From NCBI GenBank assembly GCA_965207665.1, contig CBDBMV010000002.1:62001-126000 (forward strand): 64,000 nucleotides of DNA, in the 5' to 3' direction. The notes below the pieces were generated by a model. The model did no database searches and had not been told where the DNA came from. It was given only the letters and a program-made list of their open reading frames with translations. Positions 35,703-43,692 of this stretch are shown in pieces (the stretch's first letter is position 1; the number at the start of each line of letters is the position of its first letter). The translations under genes were made by a program, and so were the position numbers. The DNA comes from JAAXGX01 sp965207665. Its GTDB lineage: Bacteria; Acidobacteriota; Vicinamibacteria; Vicinamibacterales; UBA8438.

Positions 35703-36278
35703 ATGGCCACGTCAAGCCTTGGCAGACTAGCAGTGGTGCTTCGTACGGGCGACGAACAGTTCCAAGGCATCGCTGACTCGCTGCGGTTGCTCGACTACTG
35801 GCGCTGGTCCGGCTCCAGTCTCATGGACAACACGGCTCGAGGGTTGCTTGCCGAGTTCCTAGTTGCGGCGGCCGTTGGCCTGCACAAAACACCCCGGACT
35901 GAATGGGATAGCTACGACGTGCGTGCGCCGAACGGCACCACGATCGAGGTCAAGAGCGCCGCCTCCATTCAGTCGTGGGAACAGGCCGCTCCGACCCCGA
36001 TCCAGTTCGGGATCGCTCCTCGTTACGGCTGGGATCCAGAGACAGGGCAGTACGGCGAGCAGCCTCGGCGCTGGGCTGATCTCTACGTCTTCTGCGTCCT
36101 CAAGGGTACGGAGCCGCTCGACATCGACAAGTGGCAGTTCTACGTGGTTCAAACGACGGTGCTCAACGAAGTGTGCGGAGACCAGAGAACTATCCGCCTG
36201 GCGCCACTCCGTCGGCTTCCACACCGGCAATGTGGTTACCGGGACTTGAAGGACGTTATCGAGAACATGGACGGGTAG
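35703..36278 (+). CDS. PD-(D/E)xK nuclease-like protein of the island
   Basis: 191 aa. Residues Glu51 (RGLLAEFLVA), Asp72 (WDSYDVRAPN) and Glu82/Lys84 (TTIEVKSAA) match the spacing of PD-(D/E)xK nuclease cores. The remainder, with WADLYVFCVLKG and FYVVQTT, resembles the second half of such nucleases. There is no methylase or other subunit beside it. It could be a restriction enzyme or a partner of the Mrr-like protein, but a function cannot be proved. GC is low for the window. Confidence 0.55.
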   Translation: MATSSLGRLAVVLRTGDEQFQGIADSLRLLDYWRWSGSSLMDNTARGLLAEFLVAAAVGLHKTPRTEWDSYDVRAPNGTTIEVKSAASIQSWEQAAPTPIQFGIAPRYGWDPETGQYGEQPRRWADLYVFCVLKGTEPLDIDKWQFYVVQTTVLNEVCGDQRTIRLAPLRRLPHRQCGYRDLKDVIENMDG

Positions 36279-36327
36279 ACAGCATCGTTGCGCGCACATC
36301 GGCGCGTACTCCGTTGCAACGATGTTG

Positions 36328-36353
36328 TGGCGGCGAACGTCGGATTCGAACCC
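36328..36353 (-). repeat. tRNA 3'-end-like sequence without a tRNA body
   Basis: These 26 bases match the 3' end of the tRNA-Ser gene at 43537-43562 in 22 positions and in the same orientation, including encoded CCA (as TGG) and the 12-base T-arm GGATTCGAACCC. No cloverleaf can be completed upstream. It could be a decayed attachment site or a tRNA relic. The T-arm is similar in all tRNAs, so the source tRNA is uncertain. Confidence 0.45.
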
Positions 36354-36424
36354 GTCGCGATGTCAACTGACGGAGACTTCGCCAGATGCGAAGCGGTCAA
36401 CCAACGACCACCGGCCTCTTGTAA

Positions 36425-36745
36425 TCGGACACCGGTGGCGACGGACCGGTAGTCGTGCTACTTCACGGCGTGCTGATGAATGGCAGCCTGTGGAACGGCA
36501 TCGTGGAGGGCTTGCGCGATCGCTATCGCTGCATCGTCCCGGAGCTGCCGTTCGGCGCACACAGCACGCCGATGCCGAAGGATGCCGACCTCAGCCTCGG
36601 ATCGATAACCACCATGATTGCCGAGTTCCTCGTGGAGCTCGACCTGCACGACGTCACTCTGGTCTGCAACGATTGGGGCAGCGCACAGCTCGTCGTCAGC
36701 CCCGGAGGTTCGGATCGGGTCGCGAACCTCGTGCTCGTCTCCTGC
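36425..36745 (+). pseudogene. Broken alpha/beta hydrolase (haloalkane dehalogenase-like) fragment
   Basis: The frame reads DTGGDGPVVVLLHGVLMNGS, then LVCNDWGSAQLVVSPGGSDR, ending at NLVLVSC. The oxyanion motif LLHG and a nucleophile elbow NDWGS, with Asp instead of Ser, are those of dehalogenase-like alpha/beta hydrolases. There is an in-frame stop at 36422 just before the fragment and the 5' coding part seems to continue in another frame (RPLV), so a frameshift is likely. The 3' two thirds are lost at a junction with an IS3 remnant. It is not expected to be functional. Confidence 0.7.
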
Positions 36746-36811
36746 ACCAGCCGAACCGCACGCTCCCGTACCTCCGGTGAATACCGACTCGGTCTTCCCA
36801 TCGACTCCATC
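36738..36811 (-). mobile_element. IS3-family orfA 5' fragment, separated from its left end by IS110 insertion
   Basis: On the minus strand ATG 36810 opens MESMGRPSRYSPEVRERAVR..., the standard start of an IS3-family orfA. It ends at 36738 where LVQE gives way to the hydrolase fragment; CTCCTGCA at the joint fits both sequences, so a microhomology junction is likely. Its leader and terminal repeat continue at 40131-40168 on the far side of the IS110 pair. Confidence 0.75.
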
Positions 36812-36814
36812 CTC

Positions 36815-38206
36815 TTAAGAAACTCCAGGCTCCACGAGTTGGCCCGTTTCTAGATGGATCAGGCCGAGACCGAGTTGTTGGGCACGGTTACGGAGATTTC
36901 GTAGGGCGCGCGTACGGTGTTGCGCTTCGTAGGCGTCGACACCCGGATCGGCGTACTCGATGTCGCCGCGCAAAACCCGGTAGACAAGTATCGCGAGCTT
37001 ACGAGCCGTCGCGGTGATGGCCTTGGCCTTCCCGACACGGTAGGCGAGACGGCGGTAGTACGCCCCGAGGGCGGTGGAGGTTCTCCCGACCGACATGGCG
37101 CACAAGCGGAGTATGGTGGCGGCACGGTTCGCAGATGGGACGGTCCGCGAGCTAATCACTCGCCCTCCGGTGATCTTGTTCTTGGGCGCGAGGGTCAGCC
37201 AGGACGTGAAGTGCTTTGCGCTGGGCCACCGCGTCATGTCGGTGCCGATCTCGGCGATGAGTCGTAGGGCCGTATACGGCCCGATGGAGTCGATCCGTGT
37301 GAGATCCGCGCCGCAGAGGCGGTGGAGGGGGCTGCGAATCTCGAAGCGCGGTTCGTTCTTGGTCCGCTGCCGCTGCCGCGCCGGAGAAAGCGCGTTCTCG
37401 GAAGACGCGTGCTCCGCGGCCAAGTCCCGCAGCAGGGATTCGATCGCCTCATCGCATCGGCCGATCTGATGCTGATAGCTCTCGTAGAGTTCGAGGTTTT
37501 GGCGCAGGGCAAAGACATGCTCTGGCCGATAGTTCCCGGTCAGTGCGGCGGCAATCTCGTCCTCAGACGCACGACAGCGGTAGTTGCGGTGAGCCGCGAG
37601 TGCGCCGGGGTCGGTCACGCCGCGGGCGATGTCGCGTACGATTCGTATCCCCGTCTCTCCGGTGATGTCGGTAATGACATGATGGAGCTGGACGTTCATC
37701 TGCACCAGGGCTTTCTGAATCCGACGGACGTGCGTGGCGGCATCCTGTATCAGCGTCTCCCGATGCCGGAGGTACGCGCGGAGTGAGACCAGATCCGCTG
37801 ACGGTCGGAAACTCCCGCGCAGCAGGCCGACGCTGTGCAGTTCCTGCAGCCACTGGCAGTCGATCACATCCGTCTTCCGTCCCGGGACGTTCTTCACGTG
37901 TCGGGCGTTCACCAGCACTACCTCAAAGCCTTGTGCTTCGAGCATGTCATACAGCGGGATCCAGAACACGCCGGTGGCCTCCATAGCCACCGTGTCGATG
38001 CGGCATGCCTGCAACCACTCGACCAGTTTAGAAAGCTGTGGCGTCAGCGTCCTGAAGCGACGGACCGGCTCTCGGTCCCGATCGGCCGGTACCGCCACGT
38101 AGTGATGCTGAGCCCCGCAGTCGATCCCGGCGGCGTTGGGCTTGATCTCCGGTAGTGCCGCCGCCGGCTTCTTCGTCTTCTGTGCACGAACGCGCCTGTC
38201 TGCCAT
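36815..38206 (-). CDS. IS110-family transposase (DEDD recombinase), copy A
   Basis: 463 aa. RuvC-like DEDD residues are Asp29 (AGIDCG), Glu76 (MEATG), Asp113 and Asp116 (KTDVIDCQWL). The C-terminal Tnp domain has LTRIDSIGPYTALRLIAEIG and GGRVISSRTVPSANR, which includes the candidate catalytic Ser. GGAGGAGGATCCG precedes the ATG. The stop TAA lies inside the right-end octamer CTTAAGAG, so the coding sequence runs to within three bases of the core. Identical to copy B. Confidence 0.93.
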   Translation of the reverse strand: MADRRVRAQKTKKPAAALPEIKPNAAGIDCGAQHHYVAVPADRDREPVRRFRTLTPQLSKLVEWLQACRIDTVAMEATGVFWIPLYDMLEAQGFEVVLVNARHVKNVPGRKTDVIDCQWLQELHSVGLLRGSFRPSADLVSLRAYLRHRETLIQDAATHVRRIQKALVQMNVQLHHVITDITGETGIRIVRDIARGVTDPGALAAHRNYRCRASEDEIAAALTGNYRPEHVFALRQNLELYESYQHQIGRCDEAIESLLRDLAAEHASSENALSPARQRQRTKNEPRFEIRSPLHRLCGADLTRIDSIGPYTALRLIAEIGTDMTRWPSAKHFTSWLTLAPKNKITGGRVISSRTVPSANRAATILRLCAMSVGRTSTALGAYYRRLAYRVGKAKAITATARKLAILVYRVLRGDIEYADPGVDAYEAQHRTRALRNLRNRAQQLGLGLIHLETGQLVEPGVS

Positions 38207-38469
38207 CGGATCCTCCTCCGCTCGGCGATTGGAGAGTCCGGGGGCAGGGTGCGGTTAGGAACAATCTCTTAAGCGGGATCACGCAAGCGTGTCACCAACG
38301 AGGTGGCCGCGACACATCCCTTGGACCACGCTCCCAAACGGGCTCGCCAAGCACCAGTGGAAGGGTCGGCCTCAGTCCCCGGACGCCGCCGCGACTCTAC
38401 CCCAGCATGCCGCGAGAGAACCCCGGTTTCTTTGATTTCAGGTGTCGGGCGTCGCGCCCCGTACGGCGG
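38207..38469 (-). ncRNA. Predicted bridge RNA region of IS110 copy A
   Basis: The 263-base left end precedes the transposase on the same strand, where IS110-group elements encode the bridge RNA. In transcript order it contains TTGGGAG (38337-38331), equal to the left target flank plus core (40137-40131 side, reading TTGGGAG), and then CTTAAGAG (38273-38266), equal to the element's right end plus core (38477-38470). These fit a left target guide followed by a left donor guide. A CACG-CTTG-CGTG hairpin lies between them. Right-hand guides were not identified and transcript ends are unknown. Confidence 0.65.
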
Positions 38470-38472
38470 CTC

Positions 38473-39864
38473 TTAAGAAACTCCAGGCTCCACGAGTTGG
38501 CCCGTTTCTAGATGGATCAGGCCGAGACCGAGTTGTTGGGCACGGTTACGGAGATTTCGTAGGGCGCGCGTACGGTGTTGCGCTTCGTAGGCGTCGACAC
38601 CCGGATCGGCGTACTCGATGTCGCCGCGCAAAACCCGGTAGACAAGTATCGCGAGCTTACGAGCCGTCGCGGTGATGGCCTTGGCCTTCCCGACACGGTA
38701 GGCGAGACGGCGGTAGTACGCCCCGAGGGCGGTGGAGGTTCTCCCGACCGACATGGCGCACAAGCGGAGTATGGTGGCGGCACGGTTCGCAGATGGGACG
38801 GTCCGCGAGCTAATCACTCGCCCTCCGGTGATCTTGTTCTTGGGCGCGAGGGTCAGCCAGGACGTGAAGTGCTTTGCGCTGGGCCACCGCGTCATGTCGG
38901 TGCCGATCTCGGCGATGAGTCGTAGGGCCGTATACGGCCCGATGGAGTCGATCCGTGTGAGATCCGCGCCGCAGAGGCGGTGGAGGGGGCTGCGAATCTC
39001 GAAGCGCGGTTCGTTCTTGGTCCGCTGCCGCTGCCGCGCCGGAGAAAGCGCGTTCTCGGAAGACGCGTGCTCCGCGGCCAAGTCCCGCAGCAGGGATTCG
39101 ATCGCCTCATCGCATCGGCCGATCTGATGCTGATAGCTCTCGTAGAGTTCGAGGTTTTGGCGCAGGGCAAAGACATGCTCTGGCCGATAGTTCCCGGTCA
39201 GTGCGGCGGCAATCTCGTCCTCAGACGCACGACAGCGGTAGTTGCGGTGAGCCGCGAGTGCGCCGGGGTCGGTCACGCCGCGGGCGATGTCGCGTACGAT
39301 TCGTATCCCCGTCTCTCCGGTGATGTCGGTAATGACATGATGGAGCTGGACGTTCATCTGCACCAGGGCTTTCTGAATCCGACGGACGTGCGTGGCGGCA
39401 TCCTGTATCAGCGTCTCCCGATGCCGGAGGTACGCGCGGAGTGAGACCAGATCCGCTGACGGTCGGAAACTCCCGCGCAGCAGGCCGACGCTGTGCAGTT
39501 CCTGCAGCCACTGGCAGTCGATCACATCCGTCTTCCGTCCCGGGACGTTCTTCACGTGTCGGGCGTTCACCAGCACTACCTCAAAGCCTTGTGCTTCGAG
39601 CATGTCATACAGCGGGATCCAGAACACGCCGGTGGCCTCCATAGCCACCGTGTCGATGCGGCATGCCTGCAACCACTCGACCAGTTTAGAAAGCTGTGGC
39701 GTCAGCGTCCTGAAGCGACGGACCGGCTCTCGGTCCCGATCGGCCGGTACCGCCACGTAGTGATGCTGAGCCCCGCAGTCGATCCCGGCGGCGTTGGGCT
39801 TGATCTCCGGTAGTGCCGCCGCCGGCTTCTTCGTCTTCTGTGCACGAACGCGCCTGTCTGCCAT
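38473..39864 (-). CDS. IS110-family transposase (DEDD recombinase), copy B
   Basis: 463 aa, identical in sequence to the copy at 36815. All DEDD and C-terminal motifs are intact, so both copies could be active. Recent duplication is implied by the lack of differences. Confidence 0.93.
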   Translation of the reverse strand: MADRRVRAQKTKKPAAALPEIKPNAAGIDCGAQHHYVAVPADRDREPVRRFRTLTPQLSKLVEWLQACRIDTVAMEATGVFWIPLYDMLEAQGFEVVLVNARHVKNVPGRKTDVIDCQWLQELHSVGLLRGSFRPSADLVSLRAYLRHRETLIQDAATHVRRIQKALVQMNVQLHHVITDITGETGIRIVRDIARGVTDPGALAAHRNYRCRASEDEIAAALTGNYRPEHVFALRQNLELYESYQHQIGRCDEAIESLLRDLAAEHASSENALSPARQRQRTKNEPRFEIRSPLHRLCGADLTRIDSIGPYTALRLIAEIGTDMTRWPSAKHFTSWLTLAPKNKITGGRVISSRTVPSANRAATILRLCAMSVGRTSTALGAYYRRLAYRVGKAKAITATARKLAILVYRVLRGDIEYADPGVDAYEAQHRTRALRNLRNRAQQLGLGLIHLETGQLVEPGVS

Positions 39865-40127
39865 CGGATCCTCCTCCGCTCGGCGATTGGAGAGTCCGGG
39901 GGCAGGGTGCGGTTAGGAACAATCTCTTAAGCGGGATCACGCAAGCGTGTCACCAACGAGGTGGCCGCGACACATCCCTTGGACCACGCTCCCAAACGGG
40001 CTCGCCAAGCACCAGTGGAAGGGTCGGCCTCAGTCCCCGGACGCCGCCGCGACTCTACCCCAGCATGCCGCGAGAGAACCCCGGTTTCTTTGATTTCAGG
40101 TGTCGGGCGTCGCGCCCCGTACGGCGG
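39865..40127 (-). ncRNA. Predicted bridge RNA region of IS110 copy B
   Basis: Same left-end sequence as in copy A. The target-type heptamer TTGGGAG is at 39995-39989 and the donor-type octamer CTTAAGAG at 39931-39924. Here the left end is joined to the real target, whose flank reads CTTGGGAG into the core. If the promoter spans the right-end/left-end junction, only copy A's region would be driven by a full junction promoter. Confidence 0.6.
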
Positions 40128-40130
40128 CTC

Positions 40131-40168
40131 CCAAGAAATGGAGTCTCCAGGAAACCCGGTACGGTTCA
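40131..40168 (-). mobile_element. IS3-family left terminal repeat, outer part of the interrupted remnant
   Basis: On the minus strand TGAACCGTACCGGGTTTCC begins at 40168 and runs to TTCTTGG at 40131; with the core GAG it continues at 36811 into GATGGAGTCGATGG, the orfA start. Joining the two restores one continuous IS3 leader, which proves the insertion point. The 144 bases from 40169 to the reverse transcriptase stop hold nothing I recognise. Confidence 0.75.
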
Positions 40169-40312
40169 TACAAATGGTTGACGACATCTCTGTCCTCGAC
40201 AATAGTGCTGCTCTTTGTCTGAGCGATGAGAACGAAAGTCAAATTATTCAATAGCCGTGCCTTCATCGCCATCTACAGGAGGCAGGGCGGCGCACTTAGG
40301 CCAACAATCCTA

Positions 40313-42412
40313 TCATGGCATGAGCGCGACAAAATCTGCGTACGCTGTGCGCAACCTCGCTACGAAATGGTTTCTCTCCTGCGCCTGGACGTGTCGCGTC
40401 TGTACTGCGGTCTTCTTCTCGTACGGGTGTGATACTGGAACGTGGTTTCGCCGAGTGTTCATGTCCCGGAAGCAGCCACCTATTCTTGGACAATTCCTTG
40501 AAAACGGTCCGTTCGCGTCCAGCGTCACTCCGAAATCAACAAGGTTTCCATCCTTGCCCACCGTGGTACAAGCTGCGCGGTGACCCGCAGCCGCTAGGTG
40601 CCGCTGTAGCGCCAAGAACACAGTTTGATTAAACGAGTTCTGACATACCAACCAAAACGATCGCCTAGCAGCGAACGTCGCCTCCGCCAGCTTTAGCATG
40701 CCGAGTGCATGGACGTACTCAGCGCCCAACAGCGTGCGCCATGATTTACCCCGTGGCACGCTGTATCGAGCGTTGAGAATCTCCGCAACGGCATCAACTT
40801 TCGGGACCGGCGACGCGGTGACGCCCAGCTCACCTAGCGTGTTCGCTACCTGCGATGGCAGCGCCGCCGTCGTTAGGCCAAACGTCGACGGGGATAACCC
40901 TCGCTCTTGCAGTGCCGCACAAACTGAAAGGCCGGGTTCAGGACTGCTGCGCCTGAGAAATATATCTACCAGCTCGTCTTTGCGATAGCTTCCATCCGGA
41001 AGAACGGGAGCTAACACCGATTGCAGCAGCGGCACCTGGTACTTCAGCCACCGACTGAGACGACGCGACGTCACCTCCTCAGAGACGCACAGGAAGTGAC
41101 ACGCCCCCCATTTCTCCACGAAGTTCTCAAAGGATTTCTTTCTTGCAATACTCACGGCACGGTCGATGAAGTTGCGGAGTTCAGCCACGGTCTTCGAGGT
41201 TGGGGTCCGTACGTACCGGGCAAGCACGTGCCACGCCTCGCCACGAATGTACGGGTAGGGACTGCTTTGAACTAGATCGTGACAGAGTCGTTCGATCGGC
41301 CTGCGAAAGCCAAATCGTCCGATATAGGCAAAGAACGCATCAGCATGCTCAGGATGTCGTGTGATCAGGCGTAGGACGAATTTGAGTAGGTCCGTATCCG
41401 GATCTGCACGGTAGAGTACAAACCGAAGCCTTGTCTTGTCAGTAACACGGTTAGGTCTCCCTGCAATCGCAGAGCGAAAAGTGCTGCGAGCATACTGCCT
41501 GTCGAGCCTTTCGCTCCCTGAGCCTTCATGTTGCGGATCTGAAATGCTCGGCAACATCCCCATCGCGTCTTCCACGCTCTGTGCACGCTTTATGGAAAAC
41601 TTTCCGGTCTGGGGAATAAGGCCTCGCTCCCTACAATGGCGCTCCAGTTCAATGAGACTTGCACGAACCTCGTCCTCAGTCGCACCGAAAAGCCTAACGT
41701 CGTCAACATATCGCGTATAGCCCCGACGCTTCTGTAGGGCGCGGTCGATGGGAAAGAGGAAGCATTCGGCAAGGAAATCAGATGCTAGCGGACCTTGCGG
41801 CAATCCATGACCGTGTCCAGACGACGCTCGGTCGGAACTCCAGACCTTTAGGCACTCTCCGAGCCATTCCAGGTCGGCACTCGACGTTCGGGGATAAATC
41901 GTCCTCAGTAGAAGCTCGTGAGAAATTGTCTCGTAAAATGCCGCCAGGTCGAAGTCGCCAACCCACCGGATACCGTCGGCGTAGTGCCTCTTAATCTGGC
42001 GCTGGAATGCCCTGTATGTGAACTGCCATTGGCGAAAGAAAAAGATGCTCTCGGGTTTCTCGAGTATGTTGCTGAACACGACCTTGAACTGGAGCGGTCG
42101 GCGTTTCTGCTGCATTCGCTTGGCCGCGAGATTGGCGAATGCCTGAAGGACGATCTGATCTTCGACTCGAAGTAGAGCAAGCGGTCGATGGAGGCCTGAG
42201 GCCTTTGGAACGTAAATGCGTTCTGGACGTTGCGGTTCAAAGGCCCGACCGATTAGGCGTTGCCGGAGGTCTGCTAGGTTCGCACTAAGCGCGACCTCGT
42301 ATGCGTAGTATATGTCTCGATAGAAGCGCTTATACTGGTAATTGCTACCCGTTGTGATTCGTCGCCAAGCCAGCTCTAAATTGTTCTTGCTTGCGAGCTG
42401 GTTTATCCTCAT
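40313..42412 (-). CDS. Large reverse transcriptase of the UG/Abi/DRT (defence-associated) type
   Basis: 699 aa. RT motifs appear in order: VPKASGLHRPLALLRVEDQ (RT1-2), VGDFDLAAFYETIS (RT3), GHGLPQGPLASDFLAE (RT4) and the catalytic YVDD in TRYVDDVRLFG (near residue 245). There is no group II maturase X or HNH domain and no msr/msd-type arrangement is evident. About 380 C-terminal residues look helical, as in class 1 UG/Abi enzymes with alpha-helical repeats. Many such RTs protect against phage. The exact class cannot be set by eye. It is on the low-GC island and its start has no strong ribosome site. Confidence 0.85.
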   Translation of the reverse strand: MRINQLASKNNLELAWRRITTGSNYQYKRFYRDIYYAYEVALSANLADLRQRLIGRAFEPQRPERIYVPKASGLHRPLALLRVEDQIVLQAFANLAAKRMQQKRRPLQFKVVFSNILEKPESIFFFRQWQFTYRAFQRQIKRHYADGIRWVGDFDLAAFYETISHELLLRTIYPRTSSADLEWLGECLKVWSSDRASSGHGHGLPQGPLASDFLAECFLFPIDRALQKRRGYTRYVDDVRLFGATEDEVRASLIELERHCRERGLIPQTGKFSIKRAQSVEDAMGMLPSISDPQHEGSGSERLDRQYARSTFRSAIAGRPNRVTDKTRLRFVLYRADPDTDLLKFVLRLITRHPEHADAFFAYIGRFGFRRPIERLCHDLVQSSPYPYIRGEAWHVLARYVRTPTSKTVAELRNFIDRAVSIARKKSFENFVEKWGACHFLCVSEEVTSRRLSRWLKYQVPLLQSVLAPVLPDGSYRKDELVDIFLRRSSPEPGLSVCAALQERGLSPSTFGLTTAALPSQVANTLGELGVTASPVPKVDAVAEILNARYSVPRGKSWRTLLGAEYVHALGMLKLAEATFAARRSFWLVCQNSFNQTVFLALQRHLAAAGHRAACTTVGKDGNLVDFGVTLDANGPFSRNCPRIGGCFRDMNTRRNHVPVSHPYEKKTAVQTRHVQAQERNHFVARLRTAYADFVALMP

Positions 42413-42846
42413 CGAATTTGCCGATTAACGTCCGTTGCGCAGAGCGTCGTCACACAAGGTGGTCCGGGTGCGGTTGAGGAACTCGCGTATGCCTACGCCG
42501 GCTTAGTTCATCGGGTGCAAGAGAAAGACTACATCACGGCACCACTACTGCAGCTCAGATATTCGCTACGAATACCCCGACTACCGTCACCTCCCCGACA
42601 GTCATGTTCTCAACCTCGCCACCAACCTATTGCAGGCACCGAAACATCAACGGCCAACTGCGTAGGAACTCAAACCGAGGCTACACTGATCCGAAAAGTG
42701 CGGGATGTTCTGGATACAACCGGTGTCTAGCTATGTATATAAGCTCTCGAAAGAATATCACCGGCCAGATTCTTGCGACCGCCTCATGACCCCGTGCGAT
42801 CGCGGTAGTGTTCCGACGACTCCTCGGGTCGAGATTATCTGCGCGG
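42413..42846. other. 434-base low-GC non-coding stretch upstream of the reverse transcriptase
   Basis: No convincing gene on either strand. It contains a small perfect hairpin GCGTA-TGCC-TACGC near 42487 and CGAC-TCCTCGG-GTCG near 42816. Because several RT families use an RNA encoded next to the RT gene, a non-coding RNA here is possible, but I see no retron-like inverted repeat pair to support it. Confidence 0.4.
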
Positions 42847-43278
42847 TCAACTCCTAGATGCAGCACTCGCTACGAGGAGAACCGAACCAGTGACTAGTAA
42901 CGGAAGCCCCCACGAAAGCTGTACAGACTGCATCGCTATTTCGCCCAACGCTGCGAACGGATTGCCAGCGAGCTCGACTTCCATCTCAGTCCGAACGCTA
43001 CTCAGCATCATCTGGAACTGAATAAACGTAAATCCAATAACAGCCAAGGAACCGAACCCGGCAATCCAGTTCCACGCATACCGTCCCATTAGCGTCGCGA
43101 CAATTGCGGACACGCCGAGGATCAAGACGATTGTGCCATCACCTTGGCCGTTTTGGAAGTACGACTGACTACCCACGAACGGCAACGTCACGATGGGTGC
43201 GAACACGCCAACGGCACAAACGATTCCTCCCACTAGCCCCAACCAGTAACGTCTTGGCACGCCCATCGCCTCTGCCAT
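42847..43278 (-). CDS. Small four-helix membrane protein
   Basis: 143 aa with four hydrophobic segments (about 12-33, 46-62, 68-90, 122-140). The sequence VFAPIVTLPFVGSQSYFQNGQGDG after the first helix is shared by a widespread family of small bacterial membrane proteins without known function. It is upstream of the reverse transcriptase on the same strand, 434 bases away. It may be an unrelated island gene or an effector; the sequence does not say. The 258 bases from 43279 to the tRNA hold nothing recognised. Confidence 0.6.
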   Translation of the reverse strand: MAEAMGVPRRYWLGLVGGIVCAVGVFAPIVTLPFVGSQSYFQNGQGDGTIVLILGVSAIVATLMGRYAWNWIAGFGSLAVIGFTFIQFQMMLSSVRTEMEVELAGNPFAALGEIAMQSVQLSWGLPLLVTGSVLLVASAASRS

Positions 43279-43536
43279 ACCATTTGCCTTTCGCTCTACG
43301 CCCGATACGCCATCAACATGCTATGTACGCCTGTCGGCACGTGCCTCACTAGGACCACTATCGACGGAATGCATGCCCCTCTTCGCGAGCGGCCTCCAGT
43401 ATCGAACCATTTTTTATGTCACGATCCAATGAAGGAAAACCTCACTATCCATTGACTGCCCGCACCGAGGAATCGATCCGCAGGACGCGTGCGAAGTGGC
43501 CTTCGTTCTCCCGACCAACACACGACCTAAGTTGAG

Positions 43537-43627
43537 TGGCGGAGAGGGTGGGATTCGAACCCACGTGCCGGTTTCCCGACAAGACGCTTTCGAGGCGCCC
43601 CCGTTACGACCACTTCGGTACCTCTCC
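43537..43627 (-). tRNA. tRNA-Ser (anticodon CGA)
   Basis: On the minus strand the acceptor stem GGAGAGG/CCTCTCC, D-arm CCG...CGG, anticodon arm GGCGC-CTCGAAA-GCGTC, a long variable arm and the T-arm GTGGG-TTCGAAT-CCCAC all form. Discriminator G and CCA are encoded. The anticodon CGA reads UCG. It lies at the right border of the accessory island and next to tadA. Confidence 0.95.
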
Positions 43628-43692
43628 GCATATTTTGACGGCGGGGGTGCGGTGGTCTCGCTCTCCCCTGCCCTACTGTCCGGCGCCTGGCG

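Larger units (their letters stand above)
36812..38469 (-). mobile_element. IS110-family element, copy A
   Basis: A 1658-base unit repeated directly, without a spacer, at 38470-40127. Each unit contains one transposase gene and about 263 bases of non-coding left end upstream of it. The three junctions (36812, 38470, 40128) each begin with CTC on the plus strand (GAG in the transposase direction), which must include the recombination core. There are no terminal inverted repeats or target duplication beyond this, as usual for IS110. Confidence 0.92.
38470..40127 (-). mobile_element. IS110-family element, copy B
   Basis: Direct head-to-tail copy of the 1658-base unit, apparently identical over its length to copy A. 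Its right end meets copy A's left end at 38470, recreating the right-end/left-end junction found in excised IS110 circles. Its own left end at 40127 meets the IS3 remnant. The pair could have come from insertion of a dimer or a second insertion next to the first. Confidence 0.92.

Noticed and set aside
36328..36430. Complete tRNA gene on the minus strand
   Set aside because: T-arm and CCA are seen, but the T-stem mispairs and no 5' acceptor or anticodon arm can be built.
36455..36853. Continuous frame through the hydrolase, IS3 and IS110 ends as one protein
   Set aside because: It is a chimera of three sequences; the last part is antisense to two mobile-element genes.
38207..38469. Right target and right donor guides of the bridge RNA
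   Set aside because: No reverse complement of the right flank GATGG or left end CCGCC was found at expected places; only left guides are claimed.
42413..42846. Retron msr/msd region
   Set aside because: No paired inverted repeats or branching-G hairpin of retron type was found, and the RT is not retron-like in length.
34530..43627. Prophage or integrative element with integrase
   Set aside because: No integrase, phage structural gene or conjugation gene is seen in the island.
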